From Sulfurospirillum sp. UBA4058 (lineage in GTDB: Bacteria > Campylobacterota > Campylobacteria > Campylobacterales > Sulfurospirillaceae): a DNA stretch of 64,000 bases. This document shows positions 8,502-18,004 of this stretch, one piece after another (within the stretch, counting starts at the first letter, position 1; each line of letters opens with the position of its first letter). The stretch spans positions 186,001-250,000 of the forward strand of contig DFZK01000015.1 of the NCBI GenBank assembly GCA_002382085.1, given 5' to 3'. A program made the translations under genes and the position numbers. The notes beneath the pieces were generated by a model. That model did no database searches. It saw only the letters and a list, made by a program, of their open reading frames with translations, and had not been told where the DNA came from.

Positions 8502-9037
8502 TCTATCACCATCTCTTTGCCGGCGGTAAAGTTTGCTACCGTAGCCGTTTTTTTACATGTAGGGCAAACGCTGACGTAGCTTTTTGCCTCTTCGAGTCTT
8601 TTTTCGCCCAAATTGGCTTTACTTAAACACTCTAAACTGTATTTTACCAAGCGTTTAGCACTGAAAGGCTTGCCGCATTCGCTGCAACATTGTACCTCCA
8701 GTTCACCCCTCTGAATCATCGCGGATTTATCAAATTTAACCGCCAGTTCAAACTCTTCGCTTAGCTTAATCGCCCCCGTAGGACATACTTCGTCGCACCT
8801 TCCGCAAAAGATGCAACGCCCGCAGTCGAATTCCCATACGAGTTTGCTTTTATTTTCGTTGAATTGTACCGTAATTGCATTGGACGGGCAGGCAACGCCG
8901 CATGCCGCGCAACCGATACAAAGATCGTAAACGTAAGCAGGTTTGCCGCGAAAATTTTCGGCGACTTTATAAGGCTCAAACGGGTACTTATGGGTAATTT
9001 CGCCGTATTTTTTACTAATATCGAGAAGTTTCATCAT
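8498..9037 (-). CDS. hyfH: Hydrogenase-4 ferredoxin subunit (HyfH/HycF, NuoI-like)
   Basis: A 179-residue polyferredoxin with two [4Fe-4S] motifs, CIGCAACGVACPSNAI and CGRCIFCGRCDEVCPTGAI. A further CCSECGKPF ... CPTCKK pair in the C-terminal half looks like a zinc or rubredoxin-like site. It links the small subunit to the electron-entry ferredoxin HyfA. ATG 9037 follows AAGGAT and overlaps the hyfG stop by four bases; a second ATG directly follows it. Confidence 0.9.
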   Translation of the reverse strand: MMKLLDISKKYGEITHKYPFEPYKVAENFRGKPAYVYDLCIGCAACGVACPSNAITVQFNENKSKLVWEFDCGRCIFCGRCDEVCPTGAIKLSEEFELAVKFDKSAMIQRGELEVQCCSECGKPFSAKRLVKYSLECLSKANLGEKRLEEAKSYVSVCPTCKKTATVANFTAGKEMVIE

Positions 9038-10773
9038 TTGAGATCCTTCATAGGACTATTTTTAAGGGTTTGCGAAAACGCTTTCAAATCGTTGTGCGTC
9101 AAAATCTTGCTCTTTTTGCTTCGAACGTCCACGACGGTTACGCGCTCGGTACATGAATAACACGGATCTAAGCTACACACGATCAGTGCGGCATCGGCAA
9201 TCGTGTTACCGCGGAATTGAAAACGAAGGCTCGGCCAGTTGTTGTACGTTGCGGCACGGCACCTCCAACGATACACTTTTTGCGCACTTCCTTGCATGAT
9301 CCAGTGAACATTCTCGCCTCTGGGAGCTTCGACGTATGCCAAGGAGTAATTCTCGGGCTTAACGTGAAATTTCGGATCGACGATGATCGCGGTTTGAGGC
9401 ATCAACTCGAAGCATTGGCGAATGATGGAAACGGAGCTTTTGAGCTCCATATAACGTACCATCTCTCTAGCAAATACGTCGCCGCCTTCAACCACCGCAA
9501 CATCAAATTTGACTTGTTTGAAAAAGTCGTACGGGTGATCGTAACGGGTATCGCGTTTAATGCCGCTACCTCTAATGTTCGGACCGACGGGCGAAAAGTC
9601 GCGTGCGACTTGTTTATCAAGGATACCCACGCCTTTCCAGCGTTTCATTTGGCGTTGGTCGTCCATCACGGCATCCCAAACCTCTTCGACTTGCGTTTCG
9701 ATGATATGCAAGATACGTAAGCTCTCTTTGATCTCTTGTCCCGTCATATCGCGTCTGAGTCCGCCCATAACGACGTTACCGTAAGTTTTACGTCCGCCGG
9801 TGACCAGTTCGGCAAGTTTCATCGAGTATTCGCGAATTCTAAAGATATGCATAAACGCGTTGTAGTTACCCGTGACTTCGCATGCTAAGCCGATATTTAA
9901 AAGGTGACTGTGAAGTCTTTCGATCTCCGAACAAACGATACGGATGGCTTGGGCACGAGCGGGAATTTCTAAATTAATCGCTTTCTCCGCCGCCTCGATA
10001 CATGCAATCGCATGGGCATAACCGCAAATACCGCAGACGCGCTCCGCCAAATAGCCCATTTGATCGTAGTTCATACGGTTTTCGGCGAGTTTTTCCATAC
10101 CGCGGTGTTGGTAAAAAAGTCGGTAATCCGCATCGATAATGGTATCGCCGTCGCAATAGAGCCTAAAGTGTCCCGGCTCGTCCGCCGTAATATGCAAAGG
10201 TCCCAAAGGTACGTCGATAATGCCAGAGCCCTCAGGGCGTAAAAAGTCGTATTCGGGCTCCATATAATGCTCTTTCATATCGGGACGATAGCGGTAGTCC
10301 ATCGCGTCTTTGCGAAGAGGAAAAAGATTGTCCGGCCAATCGTCGCTTAAGACCAAGCGTCTTTTATCGGGTAAGCCCTCGGCGATCAGACCGAACATAT
10401 CGTAAGCTTCTCTTTCGTACCAAACGCAAGCGGGCACTAAAGGCGTTACGGACGGAAATACCAATGACTCGGGAGAGATCAGCACTTTCACGGTAACGAA
10501 ACATTTTTCGTCTTGTGCGATTTCGTCTCCCTCAAACATTTTGCCGCCTTCCATTGAAAGTGCGTAGTAGAGTGCATAATGCTTATTAATGCTTCGCTCG
10601 TCGTTGGGGATCATCGTGGAGAGATAACCGCCCATATCGTAATACAAGAAGCGTACCGCTTCGGGAAGGTCGTTTAGCTCAACCAAAGCGGTCACTTGAT
10701 CTTCGTATTGCCTCGTGACTTCTAAAATTTTAACTCTTTGTCCTAGCGCTTCTATAAATTTATCGCATTTCAT
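9034..10773 (-). CDS. hyfG: Hydrogenase-4 large catalytic subunit (HyfG/HycE, NuoCD-like)
   Basis: A 579-residue fusion of a NuoC-like N-terminal domain (~1-165) and a NuoD-like [NiFe] catalytic domain. Nickel ligands are intact: RVCGIC (C247, C250) and DPCYSC (C538, C541). The tail after CTER (35 residues) is the expected cleavable extension for HycI, encoded downstream. The enzyme is a cytoplasm-facing, membrane-bound hydrogenase that makes or uses H2. Intact ligands separate it from Complex I and from the hydrogenase-like respiratory complexes that lost nickel. Confidence 0.93.
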   Translation of the reverse strand: MKCDKFIEALGQRVKILEVTRQYEDQVTALVELNDLPEAVRFLYYDMGGYLSTMIPNDERSINKHYALYYALSMEGGKMFEGDEIAQDEKCFVTVKVLISPESLVFPSVTPLVPACVWYEREAYDMFGLIAEGLPDKRRLVLSDDWPDNLFPLRKDAMDYRYRPDMKEHYMEPEYDFLRPEGSGIIDVPLGPLHITADEPGHFRLYCDGDTIIDADYRLFYQHRGMEKLAENRMNYDQMGYLAERVCGICGYAHAIACIEAAEKAINLEIPARAQAIRIVCSEIERLHSHLLNIGLACEVTGNYNAFMHIFRIREYSMKLAELVTGGRKTYGNVVMGGLRRDMTGQEIKESLRILHIIETQVEEVWDAVMDDQRQMKRWKGVGILDKQVARDFSPVGPNIRGSGIKRDTRYDHPYDFFKQVKFDVAVVEGGDVFAREMVRYMELKSSVSIIRQCFELMPQTAIIVDPKFHVKPENYSLAYVEAPRGENVHWIMQGSAQKVYRWRCRAATYNNWPSLRFQFRGNTIADAALIVCSLDPCYSCTERVTVVDVRSKKSKILTHNDLKAFSQTLKNSPMKDLK

Positions 10774-10782
10774 TAGAAAGTC

Positions 10783-12252
10783 CTATTGTTTTAGTATGGT
10801 TTTAACGCTCTGATCAAGCAAGAACGTAAAGGAATCAAACTGCCAAATACCGAAGCTTACGATCAAAACGGCTAGTGCAATCAGCGGTAAATTTTCGCTG
10901 AGTTTCATCTCGCCGTTATGTTCCACTTTGCCTTCTACTTTACCGAAGGATGCTAAAAAGAAGTGTGAAAAATCGGCGATAAAAATAATGGCTAAGGCAA
11001 CTGCAAAGATACCCATTAAAAGGAATTTACCGTCAATGGCCGCGGCTTTAAAGATCAAAAATTCGCTGACGAAAATGGCAAAGCCCGGAACACCGACGAG
11101 CGAACAAATCGCAATACCGAAAAGGACGGCCGTCAGAGGCGCGATGCGTATCATACTACCCATTTTGGTCATATCTTTCGTACCGTAAATTCTGGCGATA
11201 TTGCCGGTTGAACAAAAGGCTAAGGCTTTGGTAAACGAGTGCGCCGCACAGTGAAACAAGGCCGCGAACAATCCGATAGCACCGCCTACGCCCAAACCAA
11301 ACGCGATAACGCCCATATGTGCAATCGAGTGGTAGGCAAACATACGTTTGACGTTGTGTTGGCGAATCAAGAAAAAGGCGGAAACGAAAAGCGTTAACGT
11401 ACCGCTAACCGCCATAATCGTTTCGACAAAATCGAATCCGACGCCGTTAGCAACGACTGCGTAGTAGCGAATGAGTCCGAGCATTGCACATTTTAACAGT
11501 ACGCCCGAGAGCAAAGCGGATGTAGGTGCGGGACCTTCGGCGTGAACGTCGGGAAGCCACGTATGTGTCGGAGCCAATCCCGCTTTCGTACCAAAACCGA
11601 TCAAGGCAAAGATAAAGACCAACTTCAACGCCATAGGATCTAAGCTTGCCGCATTGGCTAGCAAGTTGGTATACAGCATCGCTTCGCCGTCGATTTTACC
11701 GTTGGCGGCAGAGTAAAGTAAGATCGTGGCGTACAATGCAAACGCCAAACCGATACTGCATAAGACGATGTATTTGTAACCGCTTTCGGTTGATTTTTTA
11801 TCGTTGTGAACCGCGACGAGAAACACGGACGCAAGCGTCGTAGCTTCGATAGCCGCCCACATAAACGCGATGTTGTTGCACAAGACGCTTAAACTCATCG
11901 TCCACGTAAAGATAAAACTAAGCGCAAAGTAATTTTTCACTTCACGCAAACTGATATGTCCACCCTCTAATTCCCATTTCATATAGGTGGTGGCGTAAAC
12001 GTTGGCAAGAAGTCCCGTAATGGCGATGAGCGATAAAAAGATAGCACCCATCGAATCCAAGAAGATAAAGTCGTGAAATAAGGAGAGGACTTCTTTATTG
12101 ACGACTTTGCCTACGGCACACAATAAAAGCGACGAAACAATCACACTTAAGAGGATATGAAACGTCTGCAAAAACTTGAAATGCAGCGGCATCAAGAACA
12201 TGATAACGCCAAAAGCAAAAGGTACGGTGAGTATTAATAATAAAAGATCCAT
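10783..12252 (-). CDS. hyfF: Hydrogenase-4 antiporter-like membrane subunit (HyfF, NuoL/M/N-like)
   Basis: A 489-residue, about 14-helix membrane protein of the Mrp/Nuo antiporter family. Typical pieces are WAAIEATTLASVFLVAVH, GFGTKAGLAPTHTWLPDVHAEGP with its helix-7/8 lysine and histidine, and a fourth-quarter AFCSTGNIARIYGTKD. Members move protons or sodium ions in step with redox chemistry. It is one of only two antiporter-like subunits in this operon; the usual HyfD is missing. Confidence 0.9.
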   Translation of the reverse strand: MDLLLLILTVPFAFGVIMFLMPLHFKFLQTFHILLSVIVSSLLLCAVGKVVNKEVLSLFHDFIFLDSMGAIFLSLIAITGLLANVYATTYMKWELEGGHISLREVKNYFALSFIFTWTMSLSVLCNNIAFMWAAIEATTLASVFLVAVHNDKKSTESGYKYIVLCSIGLAFALYATILLYSAANGKIDGEAMLYTNLLANAASLDPMALKLVFIFALIGFGTKAGLAPTHTWLPDVHAEGPAPTSALLSGVLLKCAMLGLIRYYAVVANGVGFDFVETIMAVSGTLTLFVSAFFLIRQHNVKRMFAYHSIAHMGVIAFGLGVGGAIGLFAALFHCAAHSFTKALAFCSTGNIARIYGTKDMTKMGSMIRIAPLTAVLFGIAICSLVGVPGFAIFVSEFLIFKAAAIDGKFLLMGIFAVALAIIFIADFSHFFLASFGKVEGKVEHNGEMKLSENLPLIALAVLIVSFGIWQFDSFTFLLDQSVKTILKQ

Positions 12253-12253
12253 G

Positions 12254-12907
12254 TTATCCCCTTAAATTGACCGCTTTAGATGTATTGAGACTTCCGTAAG
12301 AGGCGTAAAATCGCTTTGCCAAAATACTCATAATGATGACCGCAAAAACGGCGTCGGTTAAGATACCCACTTCAACAAGCTCATGAGACGTGTATGCCAT
12401 CAATGCCAGACTAAGATGAATGCCGTTTTCAAACAGACAATACGAAAGGATCTGTTTGAGAAAAGAGGTTCGTAAAATAAAGCCGAAAATGCCCATCATA
12501 AAGATAAACGAAGCGGCAAAAAGCGGCAAGACGTCTTTGAAAATCGAAAAGTGAATGAACACTTTGTAAAACATCATCGCAACCGCAAGCGAAAAACTAA
12601 GGGCTACGACGGGTGAAATGAAAAAGCCGCCTACGGGTTCGTCTTCGACGATCACGCCTAGTTTTTTAATCAATCGCAAAAGATAAAGCGGTACGCAGAC
12701 CACTTTAATAATAAAAGCGGTAACGGACCAAACTAAGAGTTCATGCGAATCGTATTTGTCGTACAATGCCAAAAAGATCGCAACCAATAAAAGCGTTTGA
12801 AGGGCATATGCCAAAACGCTGTGTCGGTATTGTCTTAAACTAAAGACCGCAAAACTCGTTCCCATCATCAAGACGGCGATAATATCGATTAGGTTAATAG
12901 TTGCCAT
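12254..12907 (-). CDS. hyfE: Hydrogenase-4 membrane subunit HyfE
   Basis: A 217-residue protein with about six to seven transmembrane helices. The N-terminal part matches HyfE and the later part resembles NuoK-type subunits of Mrp-like modules. I start it at ATG 12907 (MATINLIDI), just past the hyfC stop with GGGGAT upstream; the frame stays open 13 codons further into hyfC. It helps build the membrane ion-translocating arm. Confidence 0.86.
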   Translation of the reverse strand: MATINLIDIIAVLMMGTSFAVFSLRQYRHSVLAYALQTLLLVAIFLALYDKYDSHELLVWSVTAFIIKVVCVPLYLLRLIKKLGVIVEDEPVGGFFISPVVALSFSLAVAMMFYKVFIHFSIFKDVLPLFAASFIFMMGIFGFILRTSFLKQILSYCLFENGIHLSLALMAYTSHELVEVGILTDAVFAVIIMSILAKRFYASYGSLNTSKAVNLRG

Positions 12908-12909
12908 AG

Positions 12910-13836
12910 TTAAATCCCCATTATATAGAGTACTAACGAAGTACACGAAATCGCAAGCGCAAAGAGCATCGTACGTTTCATCCCTTTGTTGATCGTAAAT
13001 CGCGGTCCGAAGTTATCGATAAAAACGCCCATCACATATAAGAAGCCTACTTCGACCAAAAAAAGTACCAACGATACAATCGGATTATCGACAAGACCTG
13101 CCCACGGCATAAACACGACCAAGAAAAAGCCTAACACCGTAATTTGTTTCAATAAAATGGCGATATCGATGATCGCAAAATCTTTACCGCAAAACTCCCC
13201 TAAAACACCTTCTTGTAACTCTTGTTCGGCTTCGGCCAAGTCGTAAGGCTTCCGACCCGTTTCAACGTACATGACCCACAAAAATGCCGTAGAAGCGATT
13301 GCGAAAGAGGGAATAGCATACCCGTATTCTCCCGTTTGTACCAACGAGGAGATAAAAGGCAAACTGGTACTTCCCGTACCCATCATGACGACGATAAGAC
13401 AAATAACGGCAACCTCTTCGGTGTAAAAACCGATGGTTCCTTCCCTGCTGGCACTAATGCCGGCATAAGGATTGGCGGTATCGATACCCGCAACGATAAA
13501 GATAAAGCGAAACAATGCACCCAAATAAAGCAATACGAAGATGTCTGAAAAGTGTGTTAAAGCACTTGAATTGGCACCGTACGTAATCGGTAAGGCGCAA
13601 AACATCGCCGCCGCGCTGATAAAAAGCAGGTACGGTGCGATTTGGTAAACGTAACTCGTACTGCTCGATTTGGTTCGTCCTCTTTTGAGGAGTTTGAAAA
13701 TGTCGTAATAGGTTTGAAAAATGCTCGGTCCAATTCGAGATTGAAATTTAGCTCTTAACTTTCGTGAAATACCGTCAAAAAGAGGAGCAACTATGATCGC
13801 TGACACCAGTTGTATGAGTAAGTAAATAAAATCCAT
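12910..13836 (-). CDS. hyfC: Hydrogenase-4 membrane anchor (HyfC/HycD, NuoH-like)
   Basis: A 308-residue membrane protein related to NuoH, which couples the peripheral [NiFe] arm to the membrane arm. Landmarks are SRKLRAKFQSRIGPSIFQ near the N-terminus, ASREGTIGFYTE and GRKPYDLAEAEQELQEG, the acidic loop typical of this family. The gene sits between hyfB and hyfE, as in other hyf operons. Confidence 0.92.
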   Translation of the reverse strand: MDFIYLLIQLVSAIIVAPLFDGISRKLRAKFQSRIGPSIFQTYYDIFKLLKRGRTKSSSTSYVYQIAPYLLFISAAAMFCALPITYGANSSALTHFSDIFVLLYLGALFRFIFIVAGIDTANPYAGISASREGTIGFYTEEVAVICLIVVMMGTGSTSLPFISSLVQTGEYGYAIPSFAIASTAFLWVMYVETGRKPYDLAEAEQELQEGVLGEFCGKDFAIIDIAILLKQITVLGFFLVVFMPWAGLVDNPIVSLVLFLVEVGFLYVMGVFIDNFGPRFTINKGMKRTMLFALAISCTSLVLYIMGI

Positions 13837-13848
13837 CGTGCCCTCTCC

Positions 13849-15789
13849 TTATAAGTAGTAGTACCCAAAAATGAGTATCAAACAAAGATAAATCAAGATA
13901 TAACCTGCATAAAGGTTGGTTCGTCCGTTTTGAAAAATACCGATCTCTTCGGCAATTTGCATCACAAGATCGATAACGGGTTTGTAAAGTTTTTCCCAAA
14001 AGAAGTCATGCGTTTTTTTCGTATAAACCGCTTTGGAAAAATAACCGTCCAATTTGATCTCTTGTTCGTGTTTGATGAGAAAACTTAATGCCTTTCTCAC
14101 GTCTCCGGTAAAAGAGTTTGAGCCGATTTGCATGTTTTTATTGTATAAAAAGCCGCATGCCCAAGGGTCGCTTACGCGTACTTCTTTGTTATTCGCTTTC
14201 AGAAAATAAAGGAACACAAAAGGCAAGAGGGAACATAAAAGCATGATGGCTACGATAAGCGGCATAGAAATGAGTCCTGCAACGCCGACGCTGGTTTGCG
14301 GTATGATCGTTAGAACGATTTTCGTGAGCATGCCTACGACGTCGTTCATAAAAAGTCCGAAGCCGACGCAAAGGCTTGCCAGTAATGCTAGCGGAATCAA
14401 TCTACCGACGGAGACTTCTTTAGCGTTTTCGATACTTTTGCTATCCCGTGCAACACCTAAAAAGATCGCGCCGTAAACTTTAGAAAATGCCATAATCGCC
14501 ATTGCTCCGGTAATGGAAAGCGCAATGACGGCAAGTGAGAAGAAAAAGCGAGAACTTCCGCCCTCAGCCATACCGCCTATGACGGATGTTTTATAGATCA
14601 GCCATTCGCTCGCAAAACCGTTAAGCGGCGGAAGCGCACAAATAGAAAGTGCGGCGACGAAAAAGATAACGGACGTAATCGGCATTTTTTTGTGCAATCC
14701 GCCAAGCGCGTCCATATCGCGTGTTTGGGTTTCGGTAAAAATATTGCCGCTGAGCATAAACAAGAGTGATTTGAAAACCGCATGGTTTAAGATATGGTAA
14801 AAACCGGCGATAAATCCCATTAACGCGATCGTCGGCGAGTCGGTTCCAAGACCGTAAAACGCACCGCCGAGTCCTAAAAAGATAATACCGACGTTTTCGC
14901 ACGAACTGTAAGCGATAGAGGCTTTGTAGTCATTCGAAATCAATGCGTAGATAATACCGAAGATACAGCTAAGCGCTCCGATCGCAAGAAGGATATAACC
15001 AAACGTGACGACTTGAGGCAATAAAAGTGAAAATTTGATAAACGCGAAGAGTGCCACTTTAATCATAACGCCGCTCATCAACGCCGAAGCATTTGAGGGG
15101 CATTGGCAGTAAGCGATAGGCAACCAAACGTGAAACGGAAACATACCCGCTTTGGAGCCGAGCCCTAAAAGAAGGAGTGAAAAGAGCGTTATGCTCATAC
15201 CCGTACCGATGTTTAGATGTTCAAATTGGCTAAATTCAAACGTTCCGGCGATACTTGCCATAATAATTAACGCGACCATCAAACATGAAGCACCGACTTG
15301 TGCGATACCGAGATAAATCATGACGCGTTTACCCGCCCCCTCTTCATCGTTGATGAGAATGAGCAGTGCGGAAAGAAGCGTCATGACTTCCCATAAAAGC
15401 ATAAATGAAAAAACATTGTCGCTGGCGATGACTAAGAGCATGGAGAGAATAAATGCGTTAAAGAGCGACGCAAAAACCGCTAGATTGGCTTTTTTTTCGT
15501 AAAATTTTGCATAATCGAAACTGAAAAGTGAAACCGCAAATGCGATGAAACTGACCAAAAAGCTAAAGAACATTCCGAGCGAATCGAGTCTAAAAAGCGG
15601 CAGACTGATAAAACTACCCGGCAATTTCCACAGCATCGTTTCATCGAGGTTGGAAAAGAAAAAAACCGCTGCGTAAAGAGAGATAAGGCTCGCACCGCCA
15701 AATCCTATTTTTTGCGCAAGAAGCGGTTTTTTATACAACGCGAGAGAGACAAGCGACGTTAATAGAAAAAGAGTGTATATCGTTTGCAT
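13849..15789 (-). CDS. hyfB: Hydrogenase-4 antiporter-like subunit (HyfB/HycC, NuoL-like)
   Basis: A 646-residue membrane protein with the core antiporter fold (LLWEVMTLLSALLILINDEEGAGK; GLGSKAGMFPFHVWLP; a later YHILNHAVFKSLLFMLSGN lysine/histidine helix). A C-terminal extension (residues ~540-646) ends in a last hydrophobic helix, as in NuoL/HycC. Its start overlaps the hyfA stop by one base (TAATG), showing tight translational coupling. Confidence 0.92.
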   Translation of the reverse strand: MQTIYTLFLLTSLVSLALYKKPLLAQKIGFGGASLISLYAAVFFFSNLDETMLWKLPGSFISLPLFRLDSLGMFFSFLVSFIAFAVSLFSFDYAKFYEKKANLAVFASLFNAFILSMLLVIASDNVFSFMLLWEVMTLLSALLILINDEEGAGKRVMIYLGIAQVGASCLMVALIIMASIAGTFEFSQFEHLNIGTGMSITLFSLLLLGLGSKAGMFPFHVWLPIAYCQCPSNASALMSGVMIKVALFAFIKFSLLLPQVVTFGYILLAIGALSCIFGIIYALISNDYKASIAYSSCENVGIIFLGLGGAFYGLGTDSPTIALMGFIAGFYHILNHAVFKSLLFMLSGNIFTETQTRDMDALGGLHKKMPITSVIFFVAALSICALPPLNGFASEWLIYKTSVIGGMAEGGSSRFFFSLAVIALSITGAMAIMAFSKVYGAIFLGVARDSKSIENAKEVSVGRLIPLALLASLCVGFGLFMNDVVGMLTKIVLTIIPQTSVGVAGLISMPLIVAIMLLCSLLPFVFLYFLKANNKEVRVSDPWACGFLYNKNMQIGSNSFTGDVRKALSFLIKHEQEIKLDGYFSKAVYTKKTHDFFWEKLYKPVIDLVMQIAEEIGIFQNGRTNLYAGYILIYLCLILIFGYYYL

Positions 15790-16442
15790 TAGGCTTCCTC
15801 TTTGGTGGATTCGGATGCTTCCGGAGCCGGTGCGGGTTTAGGCTCTTTAGGCTTTTTGACTTCGGGTGCAGGGACGTTTTCGATCGTGACATGTGGAACG
15901 ACGGCTTTTAAAAACGGAGCCATATCGCCTTTGATCTTTTTGCCGAATTTGCACTCTTCAAGTACGGGATCGATCATCACAAGCGCACCCGTCGGACAAA
16001 CGCCCACGCATGCCGGTCCGGTTTCGATACCCGCACACAAATCGCATTTAATCGCGATACTTTTGAGTCCGCTGACGCAGCCCGCCTCTAAGTTGCTTTC
16101 CCACTCGTCCTTGACGGAAGGCGGACATTCCGCATCGACGTGAATGGCACCGTAAGGACAGGCAATCGTACAGAGCTTACATCCTATACAGATCTCTTCA
16201 CACAACTCAACGCATGCATTGTCGATACGAAGTGCGCCCGTCGGACAAACGTTGGCACACGGAGCATCGTCGCACTGACGGCATTGGTTAGGCATTTTAC
16301 CGCTCTCTAAGCTCAGCACGTCAAGCCTTGCTTTAGAAAGCTTCCCACGTATATAAGCATGTTTCACGCACGCTTTCATGCAGGCGTTACATGCAATGCA
16401 GATATCCGGATTTGTAATAACGAATTTATGAACTTTGGACAT
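15789..16442 (-). CDS. hyfA: Hydrogenase-4 electron-entry ferredoxin (HyfA/HycB)
   Basis: A 217-residue four-cluster ferredoxin. Motifs in order are CIACNACMKACVKHA, CRQCDDAPCANVCPTGA, CIGCKLCTIACPYGA and CDLCAGIETGPACVGVCPTGA. The last ~35 residues are proline/lysine/glutamate-rich and likely unstructured. In formate hydrogenlyase this subunit takes electrons from formate dehydrogenase H. No such gene is adjacent here, so the donor or acceptor is open. It is the first large gene of the operon; GAGGAAC precedes the ATG. Confidence 0.92.
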   Translation of the reverse strand: MSKVHKFVITNPDICIACNACMKACVKHAYIRGKLSKARLDVLSLESGKMPNQCRQCDDAPCANVCPTGALRIDNACVELCEEICIGCKLCTIACPYGAIHVDAECPPSVKDEWESNLEAGCVSGLKSIAIKCDLCAGIETGPACVGVCPTGALVMIDPVLEECKFGKKIKGDMAPFLKAVVPHVTIENVPAPEVKKPKEPKPAPAPEASESTKEEA

Positions 16443-16452
16443 AGACGTTCCT

Positions 16453-16515
16453 CTATGGTTTGTTTAATTTTGAATAAACCTCTTTGATAACTTCCTGAAT
16501 AAGGGCTTTCGTCAT
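16453..16515 (-). CDS. Possible 20-residue leader peptide upstream of hyfA
   Basis: A short frame starting at ATG 16515 encodes 20 residues (MTKALIQEVI then KEVYSKLNKP) and ends 10 bases before the hyfA start, so its stop lies next to the hyfA ribosome site. The peptide looks amphipathic and helical. The upstream ribosome site is weak. It could be a regulatory leader, a relic of a longer gene, or chance. Confidence 0.3.
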   Translation of the reverse strand: MTKALIQEVIKEVYSKLNKP

Positions 16516-16768
16516 CGCATAACACTTTTAAAAATTAGATATTGTCTAAGTTTCAGTAAAAACTCAGATTTAACTTTTAAAAGTGAAAGCGTTTTCACCG
16601 AACGCATCACTGTTTCAAGGGCTATAAAAGAACTCTAACGACTCAAACGACTCTTGTTCTAGAAGCAATATAGCATACTCGAATGACTTCGTTATGATAT
16701 ACCGATTTAGACTTACCAAGACCTCAAATGCCTAAATCTTCCTTCGAAGAAATCTTACATAAAGTTCG

Positions 16769-16783
16769 TAGCATGAAAATAGC
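16769..16783 (-). promoter_or_regulatory. Conserved GCTATTTTCATGCTA box, likely hyf promoter element
   Basis: On the minus strand this is GCTATTTTCATGCTA followed by CG. It is identical over 15 bases to boxes upstream of the ferredoxin gene (18966-18980) and of the porin gene (24864-24878, plus strand). It is about 330 bases upstream of hyfA with no other minus-strand gene between, so it may mark the hyf operon promoter. The TGCTA part fits an extended -10. The rest of 16516-16882 is AT-rich and holds a 12-bp palindrome ACTTTTAAAAGT at 16573-16584; nothing else was recognised there. Confidence 0.45.
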
Positions 16784-16882
16784 TGAATAAATAAACTAAT
16801 AAAAGATATTAATAAAAAACTAATAAAATGTGAAACGTCTCTCAATCTAAAAATCGGTTTCGATGCCATAATAGTAGTTTAG

Positions 16883-16910
16883 CACGGATTTCTTTACGAA
16901 TGAAACCGTG
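16883..16910 (-). terminator. Weak hairpin downstream of the DMT transporter gene
   Basis: CACGG-A-TTTC pairs with GAAACCGTG around a short loop, just past the end of the minus-strand transporter gene. There is no long T-run, so termination is uncertain. Confidence 0.3.
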
Positions 16911-16926
16911 CAGAGAGAAAGAGCGA

Positions 16927-17787
16927 TTATAAAGAGCCGTAATGCCTAATAAATCGATAATGTAAGGCTAAAGAAAAGAAGATAACGCCGCTTCCGATCG
17001 ATAGCGAAACGTAATCGGTCGGCGTGTTCCAAATGAGAAGGTTCATCACCAAACCCGCCGGAACCAAGGCGTTGTTCATGATGCCCAAGATGCCCGCATC
17101 GACTTCGCAAGCACCCTTGTTCCATAAAAAATAGCCGATTCCCGAAGCGACGATCCCCAGCCAAAGTAAAACGCCCCATTGGATGAAGGTAGGAGAGAGT
17201 TTTTCGGGATTTGCGAAGAGTGCAAATGCTACGACACTGATGATGAGTGCTCCAAAGTGAAAGTAACCGAATACATCACTTTGTACAATATCTTGATTAG
17301 ATTCCATTACTTTTTTATAGGCACTTTGCCCGATGGCAAAGCAGATATTTGCCCCTTGCACCATCAAAAAGCCAGTGATAAACTCCGAATCGACGTTTTG
17401 ATAACGAATAATATACGCTCCCAAAACGGCAATGCCGGTGCTGATAAGATAGAGAGGTTTAAACCGTCCTTTGAAGCCGTCGTAAACCAACGTAACGTAA
17501 ATAGGCGTAAAAATCGTAAAAAGAATGACTTCTGGAACGCTGAGAAATAAAAACGACTGATAAAAGAAGATATACATGAAACCGATTTGTATGCTGCCGA
17601 TGAGCATGATTTTAAGTTTTAATGAAGTAGCAATCCCTCGAAATTTCGTAAAAGGTACAAAAATCAGCGAAGCCAAGGAAACGCGCACCAACACCGCAAA
17701 ATAACTATCGACCCGACCCGCTAAAATTTCACCGATAAAACTAAACGAAAACGCCCAAATCAGCGTCATCAAAATCAAATAGCGCAT
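16927..17787 (-). CDS. EamA/DMT-family drug/metabolite transporter
   Basis: A 286-residue inner-membrane protein with ten predicted helices in two EamA repeats: repeat one from LMTLIWAFSFSFIGEILAG, repeat two from FITGFLMVQGANICFAIGQSAYKK and ending in a basic YRFIRHYG tail. The family exports or imports amino acids, purines or other metabolites; the substrate is unknown. AAGGAT precedes the ATG. It is a single-gene unit with its own upstream region. Confidence 0.85.
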   Translation of the reverse strand: MRYLILMTLIWAFSFSFIGEILAGRVDSYFAVLVRVSLASLIFVPFTKFRGIATSLKLKIMLIGSIQIGFMYIFFYQSFLFLSVPEVILFTIFTPIYVTLVYDGFKGRFKPLYLISTGIAVLGAYIIRYQNVDSEFITGFLMVQGANICFAIGQSAYKKVMESNQDIVQSDVFGYFHFGALIISVVAFALFANPEKLSPTFIQWGVLLWLGIVASGIGYFLWNKGACEVDAGILGIMNNALVPAGLVMNLLIWNTPTDYVSLSIGSGVIFFSLALHYRFIRHYGSL

Positions 17788-18004
17788 GGGTATCCTTGTG
17801 GAAATGAAGATGTTATTATAGTATGGGGAGGGTTAGATTTGAAGTAAAGAATGTAACAAGATTCGCATTACCTTCTTGTTGCTATTCAAAAACGTTAAAA
17901 ATACAACTTTAATACCTAGATATTTGATAGAATTACTAATAAATTTAACTTTACATGTAAAGAGAAAAGTAGCCGTCCTATTTACTTCAACATAGGAGCA
18001 TAAT

